From positions 1-12,500 of the forward strand of contig JBDLTZ010000137.1 in assembly GCA_039805565.1 (NCBI GenBank): a DNA stretch of 12,500 nt, read 5' to 3'. Below the pieces are notes generated by a model, which searched no databases, was not told the DNA's origin, and was given only the letters and a program-made list of their open reading frames with translations. Made by a program: the position numbers and the translations under genes. The DNA comes from CALJIC01 sp039805565. GTDB lineage: Bacteria; Chloroflexota; Chloroflexia; Chloroflexales; Roseiflexaceae. Positions 1 to 6,865 of this stretch are shown here, piece by piece; within the stretch, counting starts at the first letter, position 1; every line of letters starts with the position of its first letter.

Positions 1-18
1 CCGATGGGACACCAATGA
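1..18 (+). CDS. possible 3' end of an upstream gene (partial)
   Basis: One frame reads P-M-G-H-Q and stops at the TGA of positions 16-18. This stop overlaps the ATG at 15-17 of the next gene as ATGA, the arrangement typical of translationally coupled neighbours. Only five codons are visible, so neither the reality nor the product of this gene can be judged; the only support is the overlap geometry. Confidence 0.25.
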   Translation, partial: PMGHQ

Positions 19-260
19 ACTTGCTCTGGCTCGGCTACGACGGCCTCGCCGTTCCCTACTCCGATGTTATTGCCGTGCTGCTGTACCAGCCGGCGCTCGA
101 CGCTCGTATCGCCCGCGCCTACGGCCGCGTTCCGCCCGGGGTTCGCGCCGTGGTCGTGACGGGCGCCGATGGCTACTGGCCCTCGCGCTGGGACGCTGAT
201 TGGCTGCGACGCAGGCTCGCAGACTGGCGTGGCCTTGCCCCCCAATCAACCGATCTGTGA
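15..260 (+). CDS. small protein, tentative DUF370 (RemA/RemB-like) family
   Basis: An 81-aa protein beginning MNLLWLGYDG. The layout recalls the DUF370 family (RemA and RemB/YaaB of Bacillus, small DNA-binding regulators of matrix genes): an N-terminal L-G-x-D/G strand, a hydrophobic stretch around DVIAVL (residues 17-22), a variable charged middle, then a strand RAVVVT (residues 44-49) followed by an aromatic/SP-like turn and an L-R-R-R helix. In RemA the matching strand is RAVIIT. The match was made from memory of family patterns and is weak, especially in the middle, so an unrelated hypothetical is possible. Its ATG overlaps the stop of a possible upstream gene, suggesting coupled translation. 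It lies 141 bp before rsbT and probably belongs to the preceding transcription unit, not the stress module. No signal peptide or membrane segment. Confidence 0.6.
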   Translation: MNLLWLGYDGLAVPYSDVIAVLLYQPALDARIARAYGRVPPGVRAVVVTGADGYWPSRWDADWLRRRLADWRGLAPQSTDL

Positions 261-305
261 CCCGTTCGCTCCCATTTCGATCCGCCCCCTCGACCACCGC
301 CCCCC

Positions 306-311
306 TATACT
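306..311 (+). promoter_or_regulatory. possible -10 element (TATACT) for the rsbT cluster
   Basis: TATACT stands out as an AT-rich hexamer in a C-rich 141-bp intergenic stretch (261-401) and matches the sigma-70-type -10 consensus at five of six positions. No convincing TTGACA-like -35 sits at 16-18 bp spacing. If used, transcription would start near 318 and leave a leader of about 85 nt before rsbT. The rest of the gap shows no clear terminator or other signal. Confidence 0.35.
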
Positions 312-389
312 AGCCCTGTCGCTCAGCGCGTCCCCCTGGTGCGCGTGTCAGCGATCTGTAACCCGCCTCGCTGGCACGCCCCTAGACCC

Positions 390-394
390 GGGAG
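390..394 (+). promoter_or_regulatory. Shine-Dalgarno site of rsbT
   Basis: GGGAG is placed seven bases before the ATG at 402. It decides the start: the reading frame is open further upstream to 339, but the residues encoded there (arginine/proline-rich, RsbT-unlike) have no family match, while the protein from 402 begins just before the first RsbT strand. Confidence 0.7.
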
Positions 395-401
395 TAGACT
401 G

Positions 402-845
402 ATGCAGGCGCTCGTCTGTCCGATCACCCGCGAGGTCGATGTTCTCGTCGCCATGCGGCGCGCCCACGAGCTTGCTGCCTCGCTCGACTTCGACGAGATC
501 GACCGCACGAAGATCGAGATCGCCGTCCTCGAGCTCACCCGCAACATCCTCGCCCACGCCGGCTCTGGGGAGCTCCAGCTCGAGACAGTCTCCTCAAGTG
601 ACTGGCGCGGCATCGCCCTCGAGGCGCGCGACCACGGTCCCGGCATCGCCGATATTGAGCTCGCCATGCGTGATGGCTACAGCACGCGGCGATCGCGCTC
701 GCTCGGCGCAGGCCTCCCCGGTGTCCAGCGCCTGATGGATACCTTCTCGATCGAGTCGACGGTCGGCGTCGGCACGTGCATCCGGGCGGTGAAGTGGCCT
801 GCCCGCGGCCGTGCCCCCGGGCGCCCAGGAGGACGACGACCGTGA
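402..845 (+). CDS. rsbT: RsbT-type serine/threonine switch kinase (anti-sigma/GHKL ATPase)
   Basis: A 147-aa GHKL-fold kinase very close in pattern to Bacillus RsbT (about 133 aa). Visible boxes are the N-box ELTRN (residues 44-48, Mg-binding Asn48), the G1 box DHGPGI (77-82) and the G2 box SLGAGLPG (100-107) leading into the RLMD helix, with the typical IRAVKW ending at 132. In the stressosome, RsbT is held by the RsbR/RsbS complex; under stress it phosphorylates STAS-domain partners, is released and activates a downstream output such as the RsbU phosphatase. It is followed without a gap by rsbX (GTGA overlap, 842-845), so the kinase and the phosphatase that resets the system are co-translated. 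The C-terminal 15 residues form an Arg/Pro/Gly-rich tail absent from the Bacillus protein. RsbR, RsbS and RsbU are not in the window. The kinase call is firm; the output it controls is unknown. Confidence 0.93.
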   Translation: MQALVCPITREVDVLVAMRRAHELAASLDFDEIDRTKIEIAVLELTRNILAHAGSGELQLETVSSSDWRGIALEARDHGPGIADIELAMRDGYSTRRSRSLGAGLPGVQRLMDTFSIESTVGVGTCIRAVKWPARGRAPGRPGGRRP

Positions 846-1420
846 GTATTGAGTGGGGCGCGGTCTGCCGCGCCAAGCAGGGCCAGCAGACCTCTGGCGA
901 CACATACCTCGTGCACGACCAGGGCGCTGGCCGGACGCTGGTCTCGGTGATCGACGGGCTCGGCGGCGGTGAGGAGGCGGCCCGCGCCGCGCGTATCGCC
1001 GAGGCGCTCTACCGCGAGCGCGCCGACCACCCGCTCCAGGATCTTGTGCGGCAATCGCACACCGCCCTGCACGCCACGCGCGGCGCGGTGGCCTCGCTCC
1101 TGCGGCTCGACGAGCCCGGCCGCGCGATGACGTACGTCGGCGTCGGCAATATCGGGGCCCACGTCTATAGCCGGCAGCCGATCAAGCCGATCTCGAAGAA
1201 CGGCATCCTCGGCTACCGCCTGCCCACGCTCCTGGAGCTGCGCTACTCCTATGAGCCGGGCGATATCTTCGTCCTCTTCAGCGACGGCGTCTCCAGCCAG
1301 TTTGGGCAGGACCCGCTGATCGACATTCGGCAGCCGCCACAGCAGGTCGCGGAGCAGATCCTCGCCCGCTACGGCAAGCACACGGATGACGCCACCGTGC
1401 TGGTCGTTCGTACGTCGTAA
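842..1420 (+). CDS. rsbX: RsbX-like PP2C serine/threonine phosphatase
   Basis: A 192-aa PP2C-family phosphatase with the size and motif order of Bacillus RsbX (199 aa). Metal-binding aspartates are visible in SGDTYLVH (Asp20), VIDGLGGG (Asp38), FSDGV (Asp148) and TDDAT (Asp182/183); the RsbX-like RGAVAS (80-85) and VGVGN (99-103) are also present. In the known system RsbX dephosphorylates RsbR and RsbS after stress, letting them recapture RsbT. The start is taken as GTG at 842, because it overlaps the rsbT stop as GTGA and gives the family's usual N-terminus; the frame is open upstream to an ATG at 776, but that would overlap rsbT by 70 bases with residues unlike the family. No membrane segment, so cytoplasmic. 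A general SpoIIE/PP2C phosphatase is the alternative name, but the adjacent rsbT makes RsbX most likely. Confidence 0.9.
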   Translation: MSIEWGAVCRAKQGQQTSGDTYLVHDQGAGRTLVSVIDGLGGGEEAARAARIAEALYRERADHPLQDLVRQSHTALHATRGAVASLLRLDEPGRAMTYVGVGNIGAHVYSRQPIKPISKNGILGYRLPTLLELRYSYEPGDIFVLFSDGVSSQFGQDPLIDIRQPPQQVAEQILARYGKHTDDATVLVVRTS

Positions 1421-1475
1421 GGACCAGGTGGGCGCGAGTCCGTCCCTGGCTGCCCAAGTAGTACCGGTGTATCCT

Positions 1476-4220
1476 ATGAGCACTCTACTCGCGCGCTGGC
1501 TCTCAGACTACCGTGACCTCCTGCTGCCGCGCTGGATGGCTGCGCTCGAGCGGAAGCTCGCGCCCGCCATGACCGCCGGTGCCCTTGCTGTCGACGACAT
1601 GCCCGAGATCGTCCAGCACCCGGACGAGCAGCGCGTGCTGCTGGCCTCGATGTATGAAGGGCTCATCGACGCGGCCGGCGGTGACTACCAGCAGCTCGAC
1701 GAGTGCCTGCGCCTGCTGCGCGCGCTTCGCACTACTCCCGGCGAGGACGAGCTTCCTCAGCAGCTCGCGCTGATCTTCCAGCTGCGCCGCGCCGCCACCG
1801 GCCTCATCTACGCGGGTCGCCACGCTGGCAACGGCCCCTCGCTGCCGCCCTACGACGAGCACGCGCTCTCCGAAGAGCTCGAGGAGCTGCTTGAGTACGT
1901 CGCCGTCACGTCCGCCAGCCGCTGGGTCTCTGCCGCCGCCGGCGTCTCGCGTGAGTTGCACGATACCAAGCTGCTCGTCGAGAGCCTCTACCGGGAGGCC
2001 GAGGCCACCGACCGCACCACCCTCCACGTCTCCAAGCTCAACGAGATCACCCAGGGCCTCACCGCCAGCCTCGACCCCGCCCAGCAGGTCGCGGTGGTCG
2101 GAGAGAAGCTCAAGCAGGGACTTGGCGTGGATGTGCTCCAGGTCTGGCTCTACAGCGAGCAGGCCGGTAGCCTGGACTTGGCCCGCGAGTGGGCCGATGC
2201 CGACGCTGCTGAGTTGCCGGCGCTCCGCATCGCCTCCGCGGACCCCGGCGATCTCGTGGCACGAGCCTTCCGCGATGCCGCCATGGTGCTGGAGCACGCG
2301 CCCGACGCCGCTGCTCAGGGGCCATGGTACCGCGCGTCCTTCGCCGTGCTCGCCATGCCGCTCGTCGCGCAGCGCCGCGTCACCGGCGTCATCGTGCTCC
2401 AGCAGCCCGAGGCTGGTATCCTCGAGGACCGCGCCGAGCAGGATTTCGTGCGCTCGGCCGCCTCGCAGACGGCCATCGCCCTCGAGAACGCCCGGCTCTA
2501 CGACGAGGTCCGCAGCTTCAACGCGGTGCTTGAGCAGCGCATCGCCGAGCGCACCCAGGAGCTCCAGGTCGAGCGCGATATGCTCGAGACCCTCAACGAG
2601 ATCGCCCTCGAGATCAGCTCGACCCTGGACGAGAACCTGCTGATGGATGGCTTGCTCGAGGCCCTCGCCAAGCTCGTCGGCGTCGAGCACGGCTCGATCA
2701 TGCTGGTGGAGCGCGAGACCGAGCACCTCGTAGACCGCGCGGTGCTCGGCGAGAAGCGCGACGTCGGCTACACGCGGTTCCCCATTGGCCAGGGGGTTGT
2801 CGGATGGGTTGCCCAGCAGCGCAAGCCCGCGATGGTGGCCGACGTCAGCCAGGACGAGCGCTGGGTCGCCCCGCGCGACGACGAGGATGACCACAAGCGC
2901 CACGGCGCGATGATCTGCGTGCCGCTGATCGCCCACCACGAGCTCCAGGGCGTACTCGTCCTCTCGCACAACGAGCCGGGCTACTTCCGCGATGAGCACC
3001 TGCGCCTGCTCACTGCCTCGGCCAGCCAGATCGCGATCGGCATCCATAATGCCCAGATCTACAAGGAGGTCGAGCAGCAGCTCATGCACCGCTACGAGAT
3101 GCAGCGGCGCCAGGAGGAGGCGGCCAGCCAGAGCGCGGCCATCCTCCAGAGCCTCTCGGACGGCGTGATCGTGTGCGACGCCTACGGCAGCGTGCTCACC
3201 GTCAACCTCGCCGCCGAGCGCATCCTCGAGCGCCCGATCGAGGAGCTCGTCACCTGGCAGCTTCCCGAGCTGCTTAAGCGCCTGCTGGGGCGGCGCGCCG
3301 CCGAGCTGCCGGTGGAGGAAATGCTGGCCCACCCGCGCGATGAGCACGATGAGCCGCGCACTGTCTCGGCCACCTTCCAGGTCGCGAACCGGGTGCTCAG
3401 CGCCACGCTCGACCCGGTGCTCTCCACGAAGGGCGGCCTCGTCGGCGCCGTGGCAGTGTTCCGCGACATCACGCGCGAGGTTGAGTCAGACCGGCTCAAG
3501 ACCGAGTTCATCGGCACGGTGTCGCACGAGCTCCGCACGCCGATGGCGGCGATCAAGGGTTTCACGCAGCTGCTGGCCATGGGCAGCCTCGGCGCCCTCA
3601 ACGACACGCAGAAGGAGTTCCTCGGCATCATCCAGACCAACGCCGAGCGCATGATAGCAATCATCAACGACCTGCTGGATATCACGAAGATCGAGACCGG
3701 CAGCGTCGAGCTGGATATGCGCCCGCTGCACATGGCCGAGTCGCTCAGCAGCGTGCTCCTGGAGCTCCAGCCGAAGGTTCAGGATCGCGAGCAGGAGCTG
3801 GCGGTGGGCATCCCGCCCGGCCTGCCGCTGGTGCATGCCGACGCCAAGCGCTTCAACCAGATCCTGCTGAACCTGATCTCGAACGCGGTCAAGTACACGC
3901 CGCGCGGCGGGAGGCTGGCCGTCGAGGCGCGCGAGGTCACGGCGGAGGTAGTGCCGGAGCCGCTGCGCGAGGGGCTTCGCCCGGGGCGCTATGTGCAGAT
4001 CGAGGTGCGCGACACAGGGGTGGGCATCGCGCCGGAGGAGCTGGAGAAGATCTTCGAGCGCTTCTACCGCACCGAGAACCCGCTCAAGGTGGAGGCCGGC
4101 GGTACGGGGCTCGGGCTCTCGCTGGTCCGCCCGCTGCTGAAGCTGTTCGGCGGCCGCATCTGGGTTCGCAGCACCGTCGGTGAGGGCAGTGTGTTCACGT
4201 TTGTGGTGCCGGCGGCGTAG
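1476..4220 (+). CDS. cytoplasmic hybrid-sensor histidine kinase: RsbRD_N-like, GAF, GAF, PAS, HisKA, HATPase
   Basis: A 914-aa sensor kinase with no membrane segment. Domains in order: an all-helical N-terminal region (about 1-165) resembling the RsbT co-antagonist RsbRD N-terminal domain; GAF 1 (about 190-342); a coiled-coil linker (345-372); GAF 2 (about 378-530); PAS (about 555-665); HisKA with phospho-acceptor His684 in SHELRTP; HATPase_c with N-box NQILLNLISNAVKYTP (794-809), G1 DTGVGI (846-851), F-box FERFYR (860-865) and G2 GGTGLGL (875-881). All catalytic motifs are intact. It should autophosphorylate and pass phosphate to a response regulator, but none is nearby, and it has no receiver domain itself. 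It follows rsbX by 55 bp and is probably co-transcribed. The start at 1476 is uncertain: GTG 1428 has an AAGGA four bases upstream, and ATG 1386 is also open. The codons of 1428-1475 (GTA GTA, AGT, CAA, TAT, CCT) are unlike this genome's C/G-ending usage, which favours 1476. Confidence 0.92.
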   Translation: MSTLLARWLSDYRDLLLPRWMAALERKLAPAMTAGALAVDDMPEIVQHPDEQRVLLASMYEGLIDAAGGDYQQLDECLRLLRALRTTPGEDELPQQLALIFQLRRAATGLIYAGRHAGNGPSLPPYDEHALSEELEELLEYVAVTSASRWVSAAAGVSRELHDTKLLVESLYREAEATDRTTLHVSKLNEITQGLTASLDPAQQVAVVGEKLKQGLGVDVLQVWLYSEQAGSLDLAREWADADAAELPALRIASADPGDLVARAFRDAAMVLEHAPDAAAQGPWYRASFAVLAMPLVAQRRVTGVIVLQQPEAGILEDRAEQDFVRSAASQTAIALENARLYDEVRSFNAVLEQRIAERTQELQVERDMLETLNEIALEISSTLDENLLMDGLLEALAKLVGVEHGSIMLVERETEHLVDRAVLGEKRDVGYTRFPIGQGVVGWVAQQRKPAMVADVSQDERWVAPRDDEDDHKRHGAMICVPLIAHHELQGVLVLSHNEPGYFRDEHLRLLTASASQIAIGIHNAQIYKEVEQQLMHRYEMQRRQEEAASQSAAILQSLSDGVIVCDAYGSVLTVNLAAERILERPIEELVTWQLPELLKRLLGRRAAELPVEEMLAHPRDEHDEPRTVSATFQVANRVLSATLDPVLSTKGGLVGAVAVFRDITREVESDRLKTEFIGTVSHELRTPMAAIKGFTQLLAMGSLGALNDTQKEFLGIIQTNAERMIAIINDLLDITKIETGSVELDMRPLHMAESLSSVLLELQPKVQDREQELAVGIPPGLPLVHADAKRFNQILLNLISNAVKYTPRGGRLAVEAREVTAEVVPEPLREGLRPGRYVQIEVRDTGVGIAPEELEKIFERFYRTENPLKVEAGGTGLGLSLVRPLLKLFGGRIWVRSTVGEGSVFTFVVPAA

Positions 4221-4264
4221 GGTGCCGTCACCCCCCCTTCATTCCCCCCGCCCCCGTTCCGTGC

Positions 4265-4270
4265 TATGAT
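4265..4270 (+). promoter_or_regulatory. -10 element (TATGAT), probable leaderless promoter of pbpC operon
   Basis: TATGAT matches the -10 consensus at five of six positions and lies in a 56-bp gap that is otherwise C-rich. Only six bases separate it from the ATG at 4277, so a transcript starting at the usual 6-8 bp would begin at or next to the A of ATG, giving a leaderless mRNA. No Shine-Dalgarno sequence is present before this ATG, which fits. No good -35 is seen. Confidence 0.5.
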
Positions 4271-4276
4271 CAGTTT

Positions 4277-6850
4277 ATGGCCCGATCGCTACAGCGCACT
4301 AGCCTCCGCTGCGCCCAGCCGTTCCGGTGGATCGCCCGGGCTCTCGCTGTGTGCCTGGCCGTCCTTGCCCTGGCCGCCGCCACGCTCTGGGCGAGCATGG
4401 AGCTCCCTGCGCCCGACCACCTGCGCGCCCGAGCCGCCCTCGGCAGCACCCGCATTCTAGACCGCCACGGCCGCCTGCTCTACGAGGCCCCCGACCCGCT
4501 CGGCAACGCCCGCCGCCCCGTGCCGCTCGACGAGATTCCGCTCGTCTTGCGTCAGGCCACCGTCGCCGTCGAGGACGCCGGCTTCTATCAGAACCCCGGC
4601 GTTGATGCGCGCGGCATCCTGCGCGCCGCCTGGCAAAACCTCCGCGCAGGTCGCGTCGTCGCCGGGGGATCCACCATCACCCAGCAGCTCGCCCGCGGCT
4701 TCCTCCTCGAGCCTGGCGCCGCCCAGGACCAGTCCATCGTCCGCAAGCTGCGCGAGGCTACCCTGGCGCTCAAGCTCACCGCCGCCTACCCCAAGGACGA
4801 GATCCTCGCGCTCTACCTGAACCAGACCTACTACGGCGGCATGAGCTTCGGCGTCGAGGCCGCGGCCCGCACCTTCTTCGGGAAGCCCGCCCGCGAACTC
4901 AGCCTCGCGGAGGCGGCCCTCCTCGCTGGGCTGCCCCAGGCTCCTTCGCGCTACGAGCCGCGCGCCAGCCCGGAGGCTGCCCTCGTACGCCGCGCCGAGG
5001 TGCTCGACGCTATGCTGCGCGCCGGCTACATCACTGAAGGTCAGGCCAGCGACGCCCGCGCTGAGCCGCTGACCCTCGCCGGCGATGCCCCGCCCCGCGC
5101 GCCGCACTTCGTCCTCTTCGTGCTCGAACAGCTCGCCGCCGAGCTGGGGCCCGACGCCGTCGCCCGCGGCGGCCTCACCGTCACTACCACACTCGACCTC
5201 GGCCTCCAGGATCACGCCCAGGAGGCCCTGCGCCGTCAGATAGCGCTCCTCAGCCGACCCGGCGCCGGGGTCTCCGACCACCGCGCACGCAACGGTGCCG
5301 TCGTCGCCCTCGACCCTGCCGATGGCGCGATCCTGGCGATGATCGGCAGCCCCGATTTCGCCGACGCTGCGGCCCAGGGCCAGGTCAACGCCGCCCTGGC
5401 TCGCCGCCAGCCCGGCTCGGCCATCAAGCCGCTCACCTACGCCGCTGCCCTTGAGCGCGGCTGGACGCCCGCTACCACGATCCTCGATGTGCCCACATCC
5501 TTTCCGACTCGCGAGGGCGCCCCCTACGCACCGCAGAACTACGACCGCGCGTTCCACGGGCCGCTCTCGCTCCGCGAGGCGCTCGCGACCTCCTCCAATG
5601 TCGCCGCCGTCCGCACCCTGGAGGCCGTTGGTATCCCGGCGCTCCTTGACGTCGCCGATCGCCTCGGCGTCGAGTCGCTCGGCCGCGACAGCGCCCGCTA
5701 CGGCCTGGCCCTCACCCTCGGCGGCGGCGAGGTCACGCTGCTCGAGCTCACCGCCGCCTATGCGGCTCTCGGCAACGGCGGCCGGCGCGTGACGCCCTAC
5801 GCCATTCTCGCGGTCGATACTCTCTCACATGCCACCGTGTTCCCCATCTCCCGGGGTAGGGAGAGGGGGCCAGGGGGTGAGGGCGATCCGCGCCCACAGG
5901 TCCTCCCCCCGCCCGTCGCGTACCTGATCGCCGACATCCTCAGCGACCCCTACGCCCGCATGCGGGCCTTCGGTGCCGGCGGCGTGCTCGACATCGGCCG
6001 CCCCGCCGCGGTCAAGACCGGCACCACCACCGACTGGCGCGACAACTGGACGCTGGGCGTCACGCCGGACCGCGCCGTGGGCGTGTGGGTCGGCAACGCC
6101 GACGGCCGCCCGATGGAGCAGGTCAGCGGTATCAGCGGCGCCGGCCCGGTCTGGCGTCAGGTGATGGTCGCCGCCCATCGCGGTCTGCCGCCGCGCGCCT
6201 TCCCCCGCCCGCCCGGCATCGTCGAGCTTGCGGTCTGTGCCGAGGGCGGTATGCTCCCCTCACCCGTCTGCCCAGCCACCCGCCCCGAGCGCTTTGTCGC
6301 CGGCACGGAGCCCACCCGCCCAGACGACACGCACGTCGCGCTGCGCGTGGACCCGGTGCTCGGCTGCCTCGCGCCCGACTCCTACCCGCCCGAGCGCGCC
6401 GCCTCGCGCATCTTCCGCCGGCTTCCGCCCGAGGCCGAGCTCTGGGCGCTCGAGCAGGATATCCCGCGCCCTCCCCGCGCCGTCTGCCCGCCCCTGTCGG
6501 CCGGTGGCCCGCCGCCCAGCGCCGGCGGTCCGTCGTCGCCCAGCAGCCCATCGCCATCGGTTCGTGGCCCCGCCGCGCCCCGGCTCCTCGCCCCCGCCCC
6601 CGGCGCCGCGTTCGCTCTCAGCCCCGGCGTCCCGCCCGAGCGCCAGCGTATCGAGCTCCTGGCAGCTGCGCCGGCGGACACGGCTTCGCTGACGATCTAC
6701 CTGGACGATGCGCCCATCGCGACCTTCGACCGCCCCCCATACCGCGCGCTCTGGCAGCTCCGCCCCGGCCGCCACCGCGCCCGCGTCGAGGCCCGCGACT
6801 CCCGCGGTATCATAGCCCGGAGTGAGGAGGTCATCTTCGACGTCCAGTGA
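4277..6850 (+). CDS. pbpC: PBP1C-type bifunctional peptidoglycan synthase (class A penicillin-binding protein)
   Basis: An 857-aa class A PBP that polymerises lipid II (transglycosylase) and cross-links stem peptides (transpeptidase) outside the membrane. A short cytoplasmic N-terminus is followed by one membrane anchor (about 21-40). The GT51 domain (about 50-225) shows AVEDAGFY with catalytic Glu99 and GGSTITQQLAR (130-140). The transpeptidase domain (about 300-640) has SAIK (Ser381 nucleophile, Lys384), SSN (439-441) and KTGTT (580-584). Residues 654-665 carry the paired cysteines usual in this family, then comes a Pro/Ser/Gly-rich linker (738-767) and a C-terminal domain (about 768-857) matching the BiPBP_C domain of PBP1C, which supports that subtype over PBP1A. 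Residues 522-538 derive from a dispersed GC-rich element (see the repeat entry) sitting in a loop before KTG. It is the first gene of a probable four-gene operon ending in alpha-2-macroglobulin, the known partner of pbpC. All active-site motifs are intact. Confidence 0.93.
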   Translation: MARSLQRTSLRCAQPFRWIARALAVCLAVLALAAATLWASMELPAPDHLRARAALGSTRILDRHGRLLYEAPDPLGNARRPVPLDEIPLVLRQATVAVEDAGFYQNPGVDARGILRAAWQNLRAGRVVAGGSTITQQLARGFLLEPGAAQDQSIVRKLREATLALKLTAAYPKDEILALYLNQTYYGGMSFGVEAAARTFFGKPARELSLAEAALLAGLPQAPSRYEPRASPEAALVRRAEVLDAMLRAGYITEGQASDARAEPLTLAGDAPPRAPHFVLFVLEQLAAELGPDAVARGGLTVTTTLDLGLQDHAQEALRRQIALLSRPGAGVSDHRARNGAVVALDPADGAILAMIGSPDFADAAAQGQVNAALARRQPGSAIKPLTYAAALERGWTPATTILDVPTSFPTREGAPYAPQNYDRAFHGPLSLREALATSSNVAAVRTLEAVGIPALLDVADRLGVESLGRDSARYGLALTLGGGEVTLLELTAAYAALGNGGRRVTPYAILAVDTLSHATVFPISRGRERGPGGEGDPRPQVLPPPVAYLIADILSDPYARMRAFGAGGVLDIGRPAAVKTGTTTDWRDNWTLGVTPDRAVGVWVGNADGRPMEQVSGISGAGPVWRQVMVAAHRGLPPRAFPRPPGIVELAVCAEGGMLPSPVCPATRPERFVAGTEPTRPDDTHVALRVDPVLGCLAPDSYPPERAASRIFRRLPPEAELWALEQDIPRPPRAVCPPLSAGGPPPSAGGPSSPSSPSPSVRGPAAPRLLAPAPGAAFALSPGVPPERQRIELLAAAPADTASLTIYLDDAPIATFDRPPYRALWQLRPGRHRARVEARDSRGIIARSEEVIFDVQ
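5840..5890 (+). repeat. dispersed GC-rich hairpin element inserted in frame within pbpC
   Basis: The stretch contains CCCCATCTCCC (5842-5852) and GGGAGAGGGGG (5859-5869), nearly inverted copies around a six-base spacer, then CCAGGGGGTGAGGGC. Read on the minus strand it gives the CCCTCACCCCCTGGCCCCC / CTCTCCC pattern, whose translation is the recurring LTPxPSPxxGEG-like peptide often seen as a dispersed intergenic element in bacterial genomes, including Chloroflexota. Recognition is from memory of that pattern. It contributes residues 522-538 of the PBP, with codons (AGG, AGG, GGG, CCA, GGG) unlike those around it, which supports insertion. Strand is nominal. Confidence 0.65.
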
Positions 6851-6865
6851 GAACGTGAGGCATCT

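Noticed and set aside
1386..1475. N-terminal extension of the histidine kinase from ATG 1386 or GTG 1428
   Set aside because: From 1386 it would overlap rsbX by 35 bases; the extra residues match no domain and the codons of 1428-1475 are unlike the genome's usage. GTG 1428 with AAGGA four bases upstream stays a minor alternative.
1470..1475. TATCCT as a -10 promoter element before the kinase
   Set aside because: It abuts the ATG, so transcription would start inside the coding sequence; no -35 is seen. More likely chance.
1503..3347. 614-aa open frame on the minus strand opposite the histidine kinase
   Set aside because: It is antisense to a kinase with intact motifs; its product is a Leu/Val/Gly/Asp-rich sequence without domain pattern. 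Long antisense frames are expected in DNA this GC-rich.
4221..4260. C-rich gap after the kinase as an intrinsic terminator
   Set aside because: Runs of C but no stable stem followed by a T-tract.
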